Origin: Lutraria lutraria
Taxonomy: Eukaryota > Mollusca > Bivalvia > Venerida > Mactridae
Length of the DNA stretch: 64,000 bases
Direction: 5' to 3'
Assembly (NCBI GenBank): GCA_964023205.1
Contig: OZ026847.1
Span: forward strand, 34,661,913-34,725,912
Shown here: positions 19,767-29,760 of the stretch, piece by piece
Position numbering within the stretch: the first letter of the stretch is position 1
How the letters are laid out: each line of letters starts with the position of its first letter
The notes under the pieces: generated by a model
What the model was told of the DNA's origin: nothing
The model's database searches: none
The model's input: only the letters and a program-made list of their open reading frames with translations
Program-made: the position numbers and the translations under genes

Positions 19767-22185
19767 ATAGACCTATTTACTTGTTATCAAAATGTGACAT
19801 GTACATTAAATTGGAATGAACCTGTTTAAACTAACATATAGACATGAATGGACATTGCTATAATCAAGATTGTGCATGTGTGGACAGCCTACTTCTTGAT
19901 CAGAAAGACTGTGAATTTTCGTACTGCAGATTACTTGATAAATTGTAGATGACCTAGTTAATGCATTATGCATGTATTATGTACATTATATAAGTTGTAT
20001 GTATAAGAAAAGATACTGTCATTTACAGGTACCTATTGTAGACATTAATGATTCTGACCATTTCATATTCAGGATATTTTATATTTACGTAGTTGTTGTA
20101 TGAACATTTATATTTCATCATTTGTAAGAAATCATGTTATTTTCATTTATTTAATGTAGATATTAATTTAGTGTAGATATTTATTCATCTGACCATATTC
20201 ACGATAGCTTATATTTACCTAGTTATCCTATATATCCTATAAATAAAAATTGTATGTGATCATTGTAAACGTTCTAAAATACCCCCTCCCCGCCCAATCT
20301 GAAATTGCTACCTACGGGATTGTAAAATCACAGACTGAGGCATGAGTTGAAAACAACATTACATTTTATACTGTACACCAAAAGCTTTTCTTCTGGACAA
20401 CAAACATCAACTAATATTGATCCTAGATATATTTATCAGGTTTGAAGGGGATTATCTGTATAACATAAAATAATTAATAAGGATTTAAGAAATGTTTTGT
20501 TCATACATAACATGTGATATATAAAGGTCTATACTGTACAATATGTTGATATCATCTACACCATGAACATGCATCATAGAAGTTAGTGGGCTAAATAAAA
20601 TAAAAAATCCGTTGATGACTAAATGTTTCAGCAGGCGGTTACGATTTATAACGATTGAATTCGCTTTCTTATTATATTATGATTAGGTAACTTCCCAAAG
20701 TACTCGCACTAGTTGCGTAACGTTTCTGTACTGATCAAGGGAAGTAACCGCTGCGGGAAGTTTGGTAAACTGGTACCCGTTGACTTGTGTGTACAAAGCC
20801 AACAGGTACGGCCTAAATTTCCCAGGATGCTGATTGGTCAATTACATTGGAATCCGGGCAGAATTCTGCCCGGGGGATCTCGCGAGACTTTGCGTCATCG
20901 ACGAATATTACGCGCGTAATTTGAATAATATAATATTTATATATGTGAACTGAATAGCTATTATCTGATATTGGTCTTTCAGAGTGAAACTCTTAATAAA
21001 GTTTAATTTAAAAATACACAGTCAACTTACATGTAATTCGAAATGGACTAGTGACGTTTTAAAAAAAAAATTATTAAGTCTTTTTTAAAAATCGAGTTCT
21101 CGGTCACGATCGGTGTTAGAGATTTTTTTTTCACCTTTGTAGATTTTTATACTTTTTTAAAAACAAATATGCTTTTAATTAAATTGCGGTATCACTTTAA
21201 GTCTTGAACTGTACAATAACATTAATCACCGAACACATTTGCTACTTTTGGAGTTTTTAACATGCTTTTATGATATATTATTACTTATGTAATTATGCGA
21301 TGCTAATAACAAAGCAATTCAAGTAAGTTTAAAAAAATAATTAATGCTAACAATATATTGTTAATAATCAATAGACCATGGCATAGTCTCCGTGTTAATC
21401 TCAATTTCAAAACAGACTTTGATGAAATCAAGATAAGTCGCCTTTTAAGTTGTTGTTATGCAATATTATGTAACACGACCGTCTCACTTCCTGGACCCTT
21501 ATATGGGAGAAATGCTTTATGGATCATATCGCCGAAGGGGGTCAGTATATTCTTGACCACTTGTGTCTGATATCATGTTTACAATATACAACATAGATCA
21601 TAATCTTAGTTCTGGTGTTATAACACAAAATAATTTCAATTAACAAAAAATAACTTAAAATGTCATTTGACTAACTGATGTACATTGTGCATGTAAGAGA
21701 AATATTTAATGGTATAAAAGAAGAATATTTGTTTTAAAGAAATTGATTCATATAATATGTAATGCAGATCGATGCATTTTAGTATACATATGAATTTTCT
21801 GATTTAACAACCAAAAACACATCAATCTTTATAGTAATTCATTTTTTATAATTCTTATTTGTTTTTATTTAATGCGAACTATGCCCGTTGATTATACAAT
21901 TGTGATCTCTTTAATTTGCTTCTGTAACGAATGTTGAGCAAATAACTTCTAGCATTAAAAGGGTTTATAGATCTCTACGTACATTTTTCAGTTATACGGA
22001 AATCGCCGATGTTTCCCGATGAACAGCAACCAATCAAATAGCAAAACCGGACTGACCAATCAGTGCGCCGTATATTTTAGACCGTACCTGTTCCTTTGGT
22101 GCACTGCATCATGGAACGGGAACCAGTTTAGAAGTTTGGTAACTTCCCCTTCAACGAAACCGAAAGTAGGGTTTAAAATCCAACA
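19767..22185. other. Repeat-unit spacer 3, with relic promoter and palindromes
   Basis: Nearly identical to the two earlier spacers. The 20-bp palindrome is at 20854-20873 and TCTCGCGAGA at 20878-20887. No gene seen. Confidence 0.65.
22156..22167 (+). promoter_or_regulatory. ISRE-like site, copy 4
   Basis: GAAACCGAAAGT ends 18 bp before the ATG at 22186. Confidence 0.6.
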
Positions 22186-23989
22186 ATGGCGTATGGAGGA
22201 CGTCCTCAGGTAAAAATGTCAAACGAAACATTTGATTTTGTTTGTACTGCGTGTGCGCGAGAAAACAAAATTTTGGAAGCTGTGAAATATTGTGTAGAAT
22301 GTGGAGAATATTGTTGTCAGCCATGTACCGACCTACACAAGAAGATTCGAATTTTAAAAGGTCACATTCTTACGGATGTCAGTCAAGGTAACCAAGCGAC
22401 CAGTCAACAATCCATCTTGACAGAATTTCCTACAGAAAGATGCAGTATACATAAAAGTAAAGTGATAGACATGTATTGTGAATATCACGATGTTGTTGGA
22501 TGTTACGTTTGCTTTGCTAAAGATCACAAGTGAGTATTTGTATTTTGACTTAATTGAGGTAAAATATTAGGACACATTAAATAAGATTTAATGCTTAATC
22601 TAGTTTATCGAATCATATTTTAATTTATTCAACAACTAAGTACGTTGTTAAAAAATATCTAATTCAATTTTTACATTGCTGATTCTTTCGTGGACGATGA
22701 TGTCTAAATTTGAAACATTATGATCGCAATACTCTGAGAAAATAAATATTTTATATGATAAACAGGAAGTCCATATGGAAAAAAATTGATGTTGCAGTTT
22801 GATATTTGCAGGTTCTACTTTTCATCTATATATTTGGAATAATAAATACATGTATATATGTAATTATTTCAGATCTTGTCAAGACGGTCATATTCACTCA
22901 GTACCAGATATGATACACACTCTATTCAAGTTATCTGACTGTGAGCAGACACACAGTCTTCTAAAAGATATGATGGTTTCCATTGAAACACGAAGTAAAT
23001 CTAAAGATACCCAACTTCAAGCATTGAACAAAGCAAAGAAAGAAACACTGGACAAAGTGACAACATTTCAGAAAGCTTTAGAAGCCATCCTTAGACAAAT
23101 TGCTGAGTCATCAAAGAATGAAGTAGAAGCTGTGTACAAGGAACTGGAAAAAGAAATTCTAAAAGAAAAACACAATGTTGATAGAATTCGGGAAGATTTA
23201 CAAACAACAGATGAGAAGCTAAAGCAATCAGAAGGAAATAGAGCTCAGCGTTTTATTTGTTCCAAAATGGCTCAAGAAAAGATAACAGTAGCAGACTGTG
23301 AGAAGAACAAACAATTGCAACATAATATAGACACACATATGTCATTTATACCAAACCAATCATTGATGGAATATATCAAAGATTTACAAAGTATTGGTCA
23401 TGTACAGAAACGTGATCACCTCTATAAAATCAAGGGAAGTAAAGATATAAGCATAAAACTGTCTGGTGATCGTAAAGCATGTTGTTCCTATGGATGTTGT
23501 CTGACACATGATAACCAACTACTTGTCCCAGATTGTAACAATAAAAATCTAAAACGTGTTGATCTACAGAAGATGTCAGTTGTTGACTATTGTACTTTTG
23601 ATTCTAAACCATATGGTGTATGTTGTATCAGTAAACATGAAGTTGTTGTTACATGTAGTGACGAGACGATCCAGTTTGTTTCCATCGATAACAAAATGAC
23701 ACCTACAAGACAAATTCAAGTGTCGCAAGTTTGTTACAGTATTGCTTTCAATGATGGTAAACTGTTTATGACAAATTCTGGTAATTCACTCTATGTTTAT
23801 GACATGACTGGTACCCTGTTGAAGACCATTACTTGTGATAATGCTGGGAATAAACTTTTCCACTATAGCAGACATGTTACATTCAATGAAAGTGGAAACA
23901 AAATGTTTGTTGGTGGTTGGGACAAAGGACTTGCATGTTTTGACGGAATGGGAAATTATTTGTCTACTGTCGTACTGCAGATTACTTGA
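22186..23989 (+). CDS. B-box/beta-propeller protein copy 4, C-terminally truncated
   Basis: Exons 22186-22529 and 22873-23989 give 486 residues. The protein matches copy 2 until the start of blade 5 (MGNYLSTV), then ends VLQIT. The junction at about 23969 joins coding sequence to what is 3' untranslated sequence in copies 1-3, removing the equivalent of 15084-15480 in copy 2 (397 bp). The last two propeller blades are lost, so the propeller cannot close normally. Downstream sequence resembles the flank of copy 5 more than that of copies 1-3, so this is the original right end of the array. Could be a broken gene or a truncated functional form. Confidence 0.8.
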
Positions 23990-24928
23990 TAAATTGTAGA
24001 TGACCTAGTTAATGCATTATGCATGTATTATGTAAGTTATATAAGTTGTATGTATAAGAATATATCAAGCATTATACTGTAAAAAGAATGAATCCATTGT
24101 TTTATGTTTTATCGTCTGTAAGAAAACATACTGTCATTTACAGGTACCTATTGTAGACATTAATGATTCTGACCATTTCATATTCAGAATATTTTATATT
24201 TACGTAGTTGTTGTATATAAAGATGAATATGAACATTTATATTTCATCATTTGTAAGAAATCATGTTATTTTCATTTATTTAGTGTAGATATTTATTCAT
24301 CTGACCATATTCACGATAGCTTATATTTACCTAGTTATCCTATATATCCTGTAAATTAAAATTGTACGTGATCATTGTAAACGTTCTAAAATACCCCCTC
24401 CCCGCCCAATCTGAAATTGCTACCTACGGGATTGTAAAATCACAGACTGAGGCATGAGTTGAAAACAGCATTACATTTTATACTGTACACCAAAAGCTTT
24501 TCTTCTGGACAACAAACATTAACTAATATTGATCCTAGATATATTTATCAGGTTTGAAGGGGATTATCTGTATAACATAAAATAATTAATAAGGATTTAA
24601 GAAATGTTTTGTTCATACATAACATGTGATATATACAGGTCTATACTGTACAATATGTTGATATCATCTACACCATGAACCTGCATCATAGAAGTTAGTG
24701 GGCTTATGACTGTTATGGTCAATTGAGGGCAGTCGCATGTGAAATAGGCAAACTAGACAATTAAACTTAGGATTTAGCAGACCGAATGTACAAATAAACC
24801 CAAAACATGTACAATATGGTTGGAAACAACCTTTCCCAGACAGTTTGATGAATTTTAAGAAAAGAAACGTAGAATTTTTAACATGGCACACCAATTATTT
24901 ATTTTGCACCAGTTAAAAATAGGCAAAC
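23990..24928. other. 3' flank of copy 4
   Basis: Contains the old 3' flank of a B-box gene, then from about 24725 sequence related to 43617-43730 (AAATAGGCAAACTAGACAATTAAACTTAGG and following text, shortened here). It marks the start of a segment shared with the flank of copy 5. No gene seen. Confidence 0.5.
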
Positions 24929-26657
24929 GGGCGGATTTCTCAAAACGATTACCTTATTTTAAGTTAAGGTGTATTTTACGAGAACGTTAAGGTGTCACTA
25001 AGTTTACGTTATTCCGCTATCTGAAAACACCTCTTAACACTCTCGTAATGAACCCTAAAGTTACGGTATCGTAAGTTAGAAATAGCGTGTGCAATGATAT
25101 CATTTTCCCGGGATACGCTGTGTGTTTGCGTTAGTTGATTGAACTTACTCAACGTAAAATTTAGTATAAAGTTAAAATGGAGGATACAAAAAGAAAGCCA
25201 AATTTTGGACTGGATGAGCTCGATGTATTAGTGGAAGAGGTAAGAGTTCGTAACTTTATTTGGAAAATTCACTGATTCAATAAGTAATGAAAAGAAATCA
25301 CGATGTTGGAAAAAAAGTTGTCGCTAAGGTTAATTCCGTTGCCGTCTGTGAGTGTTGAAGACATCTGGAAAACAATGGATGGACTGGTCTTCCGCTGTGA
25401 GAGTGAAAGCGTCTAAAATAAAACAGTCAAGTAATATGACTTGGATGGACGTGCTTCTAATGCCGGACTGACGGAAGTTGAGGAGAAGATTTTAAGTGTT
25501 ATTGGTGTGACGGTCATGGATGGTATAACCGGAGGCATAGAAGCGATCACACCCGCTAGACACACAGAAGATTAGCATAACTCTTATAGAATACCGGCAA
25601 GTCTACAAGTCCCTGAGAACGTCGACGTCAGGAGAAGCCAATCAATCATTGACTTTGCATGCCATGAAAATCCTGAAGATATGGAAGGAGTCGCGCTGCT
25701 AACAGCGGAACCTCGGTCATCCGAACTCGATGTTTCTGAGACTGTTCCATTGAAGAAACGCGTCAGTGCTTCTTTAAATCAAACAGCTGATGAGCACTCA
25801 AGTGAAATTGTTCGCATAGAAAAGAGAGAGGCTTCTTGTCGAGCAGAAGCGTTTGGAATGAGCAGAACGGGCACTGAGTATTGATATACAGAGACTTGAA
25901 AATGAATACACTATCATCGATCTGCTGTATACAATTGCAACCAATACTACTCAACAGTCATTAGGGGACTCATCCAGCCACAGCCAAATGATGCAGATTC
26001 TAGCGATACACAATATTTTCGCTTGTAGCCGGTTCTAAAATAGGTATATATGCTTCATTGTAATACTGTAAAATTATTAACGAAAAATCACGTACAAGTG
26101 TTTCGGTCTATGTGATACGTCGTTACTTTTGATTACTGGTATTGAATGAAATTTGTATTTGATATATTCAAATTACTAACTCCTTGATAATGTGAATAGA
26201 AAAAAGCCACCCATCCCCGAAATGACAACAACAGCAACAACAGTATTAACAAAAAAAACCTATGAGTTAAGGAAAGTTATTACATTGGTCTTGATTTCGA
26301 CCGAATTTAAAACTTGTAAAACGATAGCCGTGAACGTATATAGTTAACAAGTAAAAAGTAAACAATTAATCATATGGATACTTGTATTTATTTATATTCT
26401 TGCATAATCATGTACTTGTAAGGAAATAATAAACTTATTTAAAAACACACTTACCCGCATACCCATGAAGAAAACAACGTCCAGTTCACGTTACAAGTAC
26501 GCTAAGTGGTGGATTTATTTGCCATAAGTTAAGGCACACTTTACGAGCAACCATAACTTAAGAGTTTTTCGAGATAGTGGGAAAAAAGGCTTAGAGCAAC
26601 TTTAGTTCTCGTTACGAACCTCTTAAGACTTAAGGTACGTTCGAGATATCCGCCCCA
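24929..26657. mobile_element. PIF/Harbinger-type DNA transposon, non-autonomous
   Basis: The left end GGGCGGATTTCTC and right end GAGATATCCGCCCC are inverted repeats, continuing with imperfect AAGTTAAGGT/ACCTTAAGTC similarity. The interior carries a decayed Myb/SANT-like gene and no transposase. An uninterrupted relative of the flanking sequence at 43640-43655 shows the pre-insertion state and implies a 3-bp target duplication (AAC left, AGC right), as known for Harbingers. Confidence 0.75.
25177..26035 (+). pseudogene. Decayed Myb/SANT-like (NAIF1/MSANTD-type) gene of the Harbinger element
   Basis: ATG 25177 opens MEDTKRKPNFGLDELDVLVEE, the start of a Harbinger-associated Myb/SANT-like domain (first helix). 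A frameshift follows, then SNEKKSRCWKK and a W-containing third-helix region near 25360-25400. LTEVEEKILSVIG..MDGITGG near 25470 matches the conserved block that follows this domain in the family, and a helical C-terminal stretch (ALSIDIQRLENEYTIIDLL) appears in another frame near 25870. Several frameshifts make it non-functional. In intact elements this protein partners the transposase. Confidence 0.7.
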
Positions 26658-27389
26658 GCTGGACCATTAAACATAAGGTTAGTTCTAAGAAAAACAACAA
26701 TATAACAAGTTTCTAACACGGCACATCAATAAACGTTTTTTTCTCTATCATGTAACAAATAGTCACAAGTTTATATAAATAAATAATAGCCTTATGACAC
26801 CGAGTCATAAATAATACAATTTCTACGGTGATAAATGCCAAGTGCTACAACACGTGCATGCGTACATGAGGTGATAGGTTGACGGTAAATTCAGGTGCGG
26901 ACGGATACGGAATTTATGCCAAACTCAAGCAGTGTGCTAAATCCCAGTCCAGTTTGGGACTAAAATACATGTACAATTCTTTAACTTACAATTCTTCGCC
27001 GAACAGTTCGCCGAAATCAGGTGAGAAATACAACAAATATTTATCACAGAAATAGAAAATTCATAACAGGCATGCGGTTATATATGATAATCTCGTTTAA
27101 AATGTAAATCTAAATAATTTTAAAAGAACTCGTCCAATAAAACTGCATGAAGCTCACCAAAGGCTCGCTTCATACTGTTTTATTATACTCGTTCAATGAA
27201 TTCAACACGGAATCCACACTCAATCCCTCAATGTATATCAATAATGCTAACAAAATCTTCTAAATTTATTCAGTGCACGGGTGAAAATGATCAACGAAAC
27301 TTTTCTTCTAGGTTGCAATATGGTCAAGAAAGCCAACCGTTGACATTAAAATGTAAAGTGTATTTACATTGCAAAATACTTCTGGCATT
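26658..27389. other. Duplicated flank, no gene
   Basis: Continues the segment shared with the region after copy 5 (TTCTAACACGGCACATCAATAA and later blocks match 43690-43920), with many substitutions. Confidence 0.5.
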
Positions 27390-27589
27390 TCAAAAACTCG
27401 ATGATGATTCCGCCTCCAAGTTAATCTTATTCGACAGCTGACACTCCTACGTAAGTTATAAGCCACTTGAACGAATTCGTATTCAGTGCCGAAATCCAAC
27501 GCTCCTCGTGTCCGTACATTGATATACATTTCCACACTCGATTAATGCGCTGGATGCCCGGTACAACAGAAAGTGGGAAATCTTCTGCT
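27390..27589 (-). pseudogene. Decayed duplicate of the TRIM gene's terminal FN3 exon
   Basis: On the minus strand this matches the last coding exon of the class C-I TRIM gene (44701-44912), including the upstream acceptor region, the NRVWKC block, the TEYEF block and the final TCGAGTTTTTGA. It is 12 bp shorter overall and carries frameshifts, so no continuous frame remains. No other exon of that gene is seen nearby. It shows that the 3' tip of the TRIM gene was duplicated together with B-box gene flanks. Confidence 0.8.
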
Positions 27590-27959
27590 CTGACGCGACA
27601 TCTACCCAATGATCATAGACCTACCCTAAACAGAAATTAAAAAAATGATAAATATAGAAAAGCGCACCACAGGCTATTTGTATCAGGGACTGTACACTAC
27701 ACTCAACATTACAGGGATATGTAAAATATAGAGTCCTGTCACTTAGAGTCCGTTTGTATGTACATGTATATCCAGACAGCTTAAAGATTATACGTTTATA
27801 CAATAAATCATTTTTTAATCGAAAGAAAGTATAAATATGATAAAACATGGACATTTTCATAATAACAGATGGTAAATGGTACGTTTATTGTACATGTACA
27901 TACATTTATATGATAAAGTTCGTGCTATTTACTGACTTGTATTATATTTGAAATCCCTA
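27590..27959. other. Intergenic, nothing recognised
   Basis: AT-rich sequence without a credible gene or repeat end. Confidence 0.4.
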
Positions 27960-28085
27960 AGTCACTGGCGAAATAGAAAATAGGGATTAAGGTTGAACGT
28001 AAAATGGCGTTTGGATGACAATGTCGGACGAAATTATTTGATTTCGTTTGTCCTGCGTGTGCATGAGAAAAAACATGTGGATCCG
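27960..28085 (+). pseudogene. 5' relic of a sixth B-box gene copy
   Basis: ATGGCGTTTGGATGACAATG at 28004 and following sequence (GGACGAAATTATTTGATTTC, CCTGCGTGTGCATGAGAAAA) is a diverged match to the first 25 codons of the B-box genes, with frameshifts. The upstream GAAATAGAAAATAGGG is a decayed form of their ISRE-like promoter site. Homology fades after about 28085. Confidence 0.75.
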
Positions 28086-28559
28086 AGAACGTTTTGATTC
28101 AAATATGAAAAAAAGGGTTTCAAAATATCTAGATCAATTCACTAGTGTATTGTAACGCAGCTAATTTCTTATATTTCTTTGTTGTTTACGCGCGTTACTT
28201 TATTTCGGGGAATTAGCTAAATGTACAATCTGTCAGCACAGGAATTCCCGTTGCTAATTACAATTCAACAGTAGTTACTACAAGTCCAAAACTTCAATGA
28301 TCCACTTTATGTTTTAAGGGAATAATAACAATAATAACGTCAATGTGAACAACAATCCAAATATGAAACACAATAAAACCTGGTGGCGAAATCGCACTAG
28401 CTGGTCTGTGGACATCTACCTTACAGCCAAGACAAAATTCAAGTATCTTCTATGTGTTGCGCATGCGTGAAAACATGGCGATGCAAAAATTTGAAGAAGC
28501 TATGAAAAAATCTTGATTTAGGATATAGGTGGATTATCGAATGTTTTAGTTGGGAACTA
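28086..28559. other. Non-coding, possibly LINE 5' region
   Basis: No gene seen. The 5' boundary of the following LINE lies somewhere here but I could not place it or a target-site duplication. Confidence 0.35.
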
Positions 28560-28623
28560 TTGTGCGTTTTGGTGAAGGATATATCAGTGTCTATGGATGT
28601 GGCTATAACTTTTTAGCAATGAA

Positions 28624-29760
28624 ATGAGGAAACGCAAAAACGATAACATTTCACCCATAGAAAAGGCGGTAACTGTTCAAACAAAGAAAACCAAAACTTC
28701 AAGTAAAAAGAAGGCAAAAACCAAGGAAAATCAAACTCCTGAGATGGCTGCAAATACAAGCTACGTCGCACAACCTGCTATTACTCCCCAAGTTCCTCCA
28801 CAGACGCCACAGCAAGTATTATTTCCCCACCCATATGCTTATTCTCCTTATGTTATGAATAGCAATTCGCCTACGTCATCTCAAATTACACAAGGTGTGG
28901 CTAATAATGATTTATTACACACTATTCTTCAAAAACTGGAACACATTGATGGCAAATTGAGTCAACTTGATAAAATTCAGTCAGCCGTAGATCAAATAAC
29001 GGTTCGTCTAAATACCATGGAGTCAAAATTTTCTGAAATAGAGCATAGCCAACAATTCATTGGTGAACAATACGAAACTGTGTCAAAAACTGCCAATGAA
29101 AACAAACAAGAACTATCTGATTTAAATAGTAAGGTGGAGAAATTATCTGCCGAAAATAAAGATCTCAAATGTGTGAATGCAAACATGTCTGATGACTTAT
29201 GTGACTTGAAATGCAGATCCATGCGGGACAATATGTTATTCTTCGGTATACCGGAAGGTCAAGGCGTTTTTAAACCAAACGTTATGCTCTCACAAGCACG
29301 CAATGAACAACACGAAGAAACATCCAATGAACAGCAAAATGTGGGTCAACCATCAGAACATCGTGAAAATACGGAATCATGCGAATCAAAAGTTCACACA
29401 TTCATATCCCAGGTTCTCAATATTCCAAACAGTGAGCAAAGTATTCTAATTGATCGTGCACATCGTGTCGGAGTATTTAGAGTCAATAAAACCCGTCCAG
29501 TAGTTGTGAAATTCAAGGATACAGCGTCTAAATTACGTGTCAAGGAATCACTAAAACTTGTTCGATTAAAAGATACACCGTACAACGTATCAGACCAATA
29601 TCCACCGGAAGTGCAACAACGGCGCAAAGATTTGATCCCTATTATGATTACAGCAAGGAAAATGGGTAAAAGGGCAGTATTAGTGAGAGACAAACTTTAT
29701 ATAGATAACAAGTTATTTGACCCTGCAGTGCACTCTGATATAATGGACAAACACACATAG
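28624..29760 (+). CDS. LINE A ORF1 protein (L1 ORF1p-like RNA-binding protein)
   Basis: 378 residues. A basic Lys-rich N-terminus (1-40) precedes a Pro/Gln/Tyr-rich stretch, then a long heptad-rich coiled coil (about 97-195). MRDNMLFFGIPEG at about 200-212 is the start of the L1-type RRM, and a C-terminal domain has the family's DRAHRVG and RPVVVKF blocks followed by SDQYPPEVQQRRKDLIPIM. In L1 elements this protein trimerises, coats the element RNA and acts as a chaperone. The frame ends in TAG, immediately followed by the ORF2 frame in the same register. Confidence 0.88.
   Translation: MRKRKNDNISPIEKAVTVQTKKTKTSSKKKAKTKENQTPEMAANTSYVAQPAITPQVPPQTPQQVLFPHPYAYSPYVMNSNSPTSSQITQGVANNDLLHTILQKLEHIDGKLSQLDKIQSAVDQITVRLNTMESKFSEIEHSQQFIGEQYETVSKTANENKQELSDLNSKVEKLSAENKDLKCVNANMSDDLCDLKCRSMRDNMLFFGIPEGQGVFKPNVMLSQARNEQHEETSNEQQNVGQPSEHRENTESCESKVHTFISQVLNIPNSEQSILIDRAHRVGVFRVNKTRPVVVKFKDTASKLRVKESLKLVRLKDTPYNVSDQYPPEVQQRRKDLIPIMITARKMGKRAVLVRDKLYIDNKLFDPAVHSDIMDKHT

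Larger units (their letters stand above)
10700..23983 (+). repeat. Tandem array of about 4.44-kb units carrying the B-box genes
   Basis: Start codons at 8848, 13299, 17739 and 22186 are 4451, 4440 and 4447 bp apart. Spacers between copies 1-2, 2-3 and 3-4 are nearly identical over about 2.4 kb, and copies 2-4 differ by only a few bases per kilobase. Near-identity starts inside exon 2 of copy 1 (about 10700) and ends at the deletion in copy 4 (23969). This points to recent unequal crossing-over. Confidence 0.9.

Noticed and set aside
25681..25884. 67-residue frame as an independent gene
   Set aside because: It is part of the decayed Harbinger Myb-like gene, in one of its broken frames.
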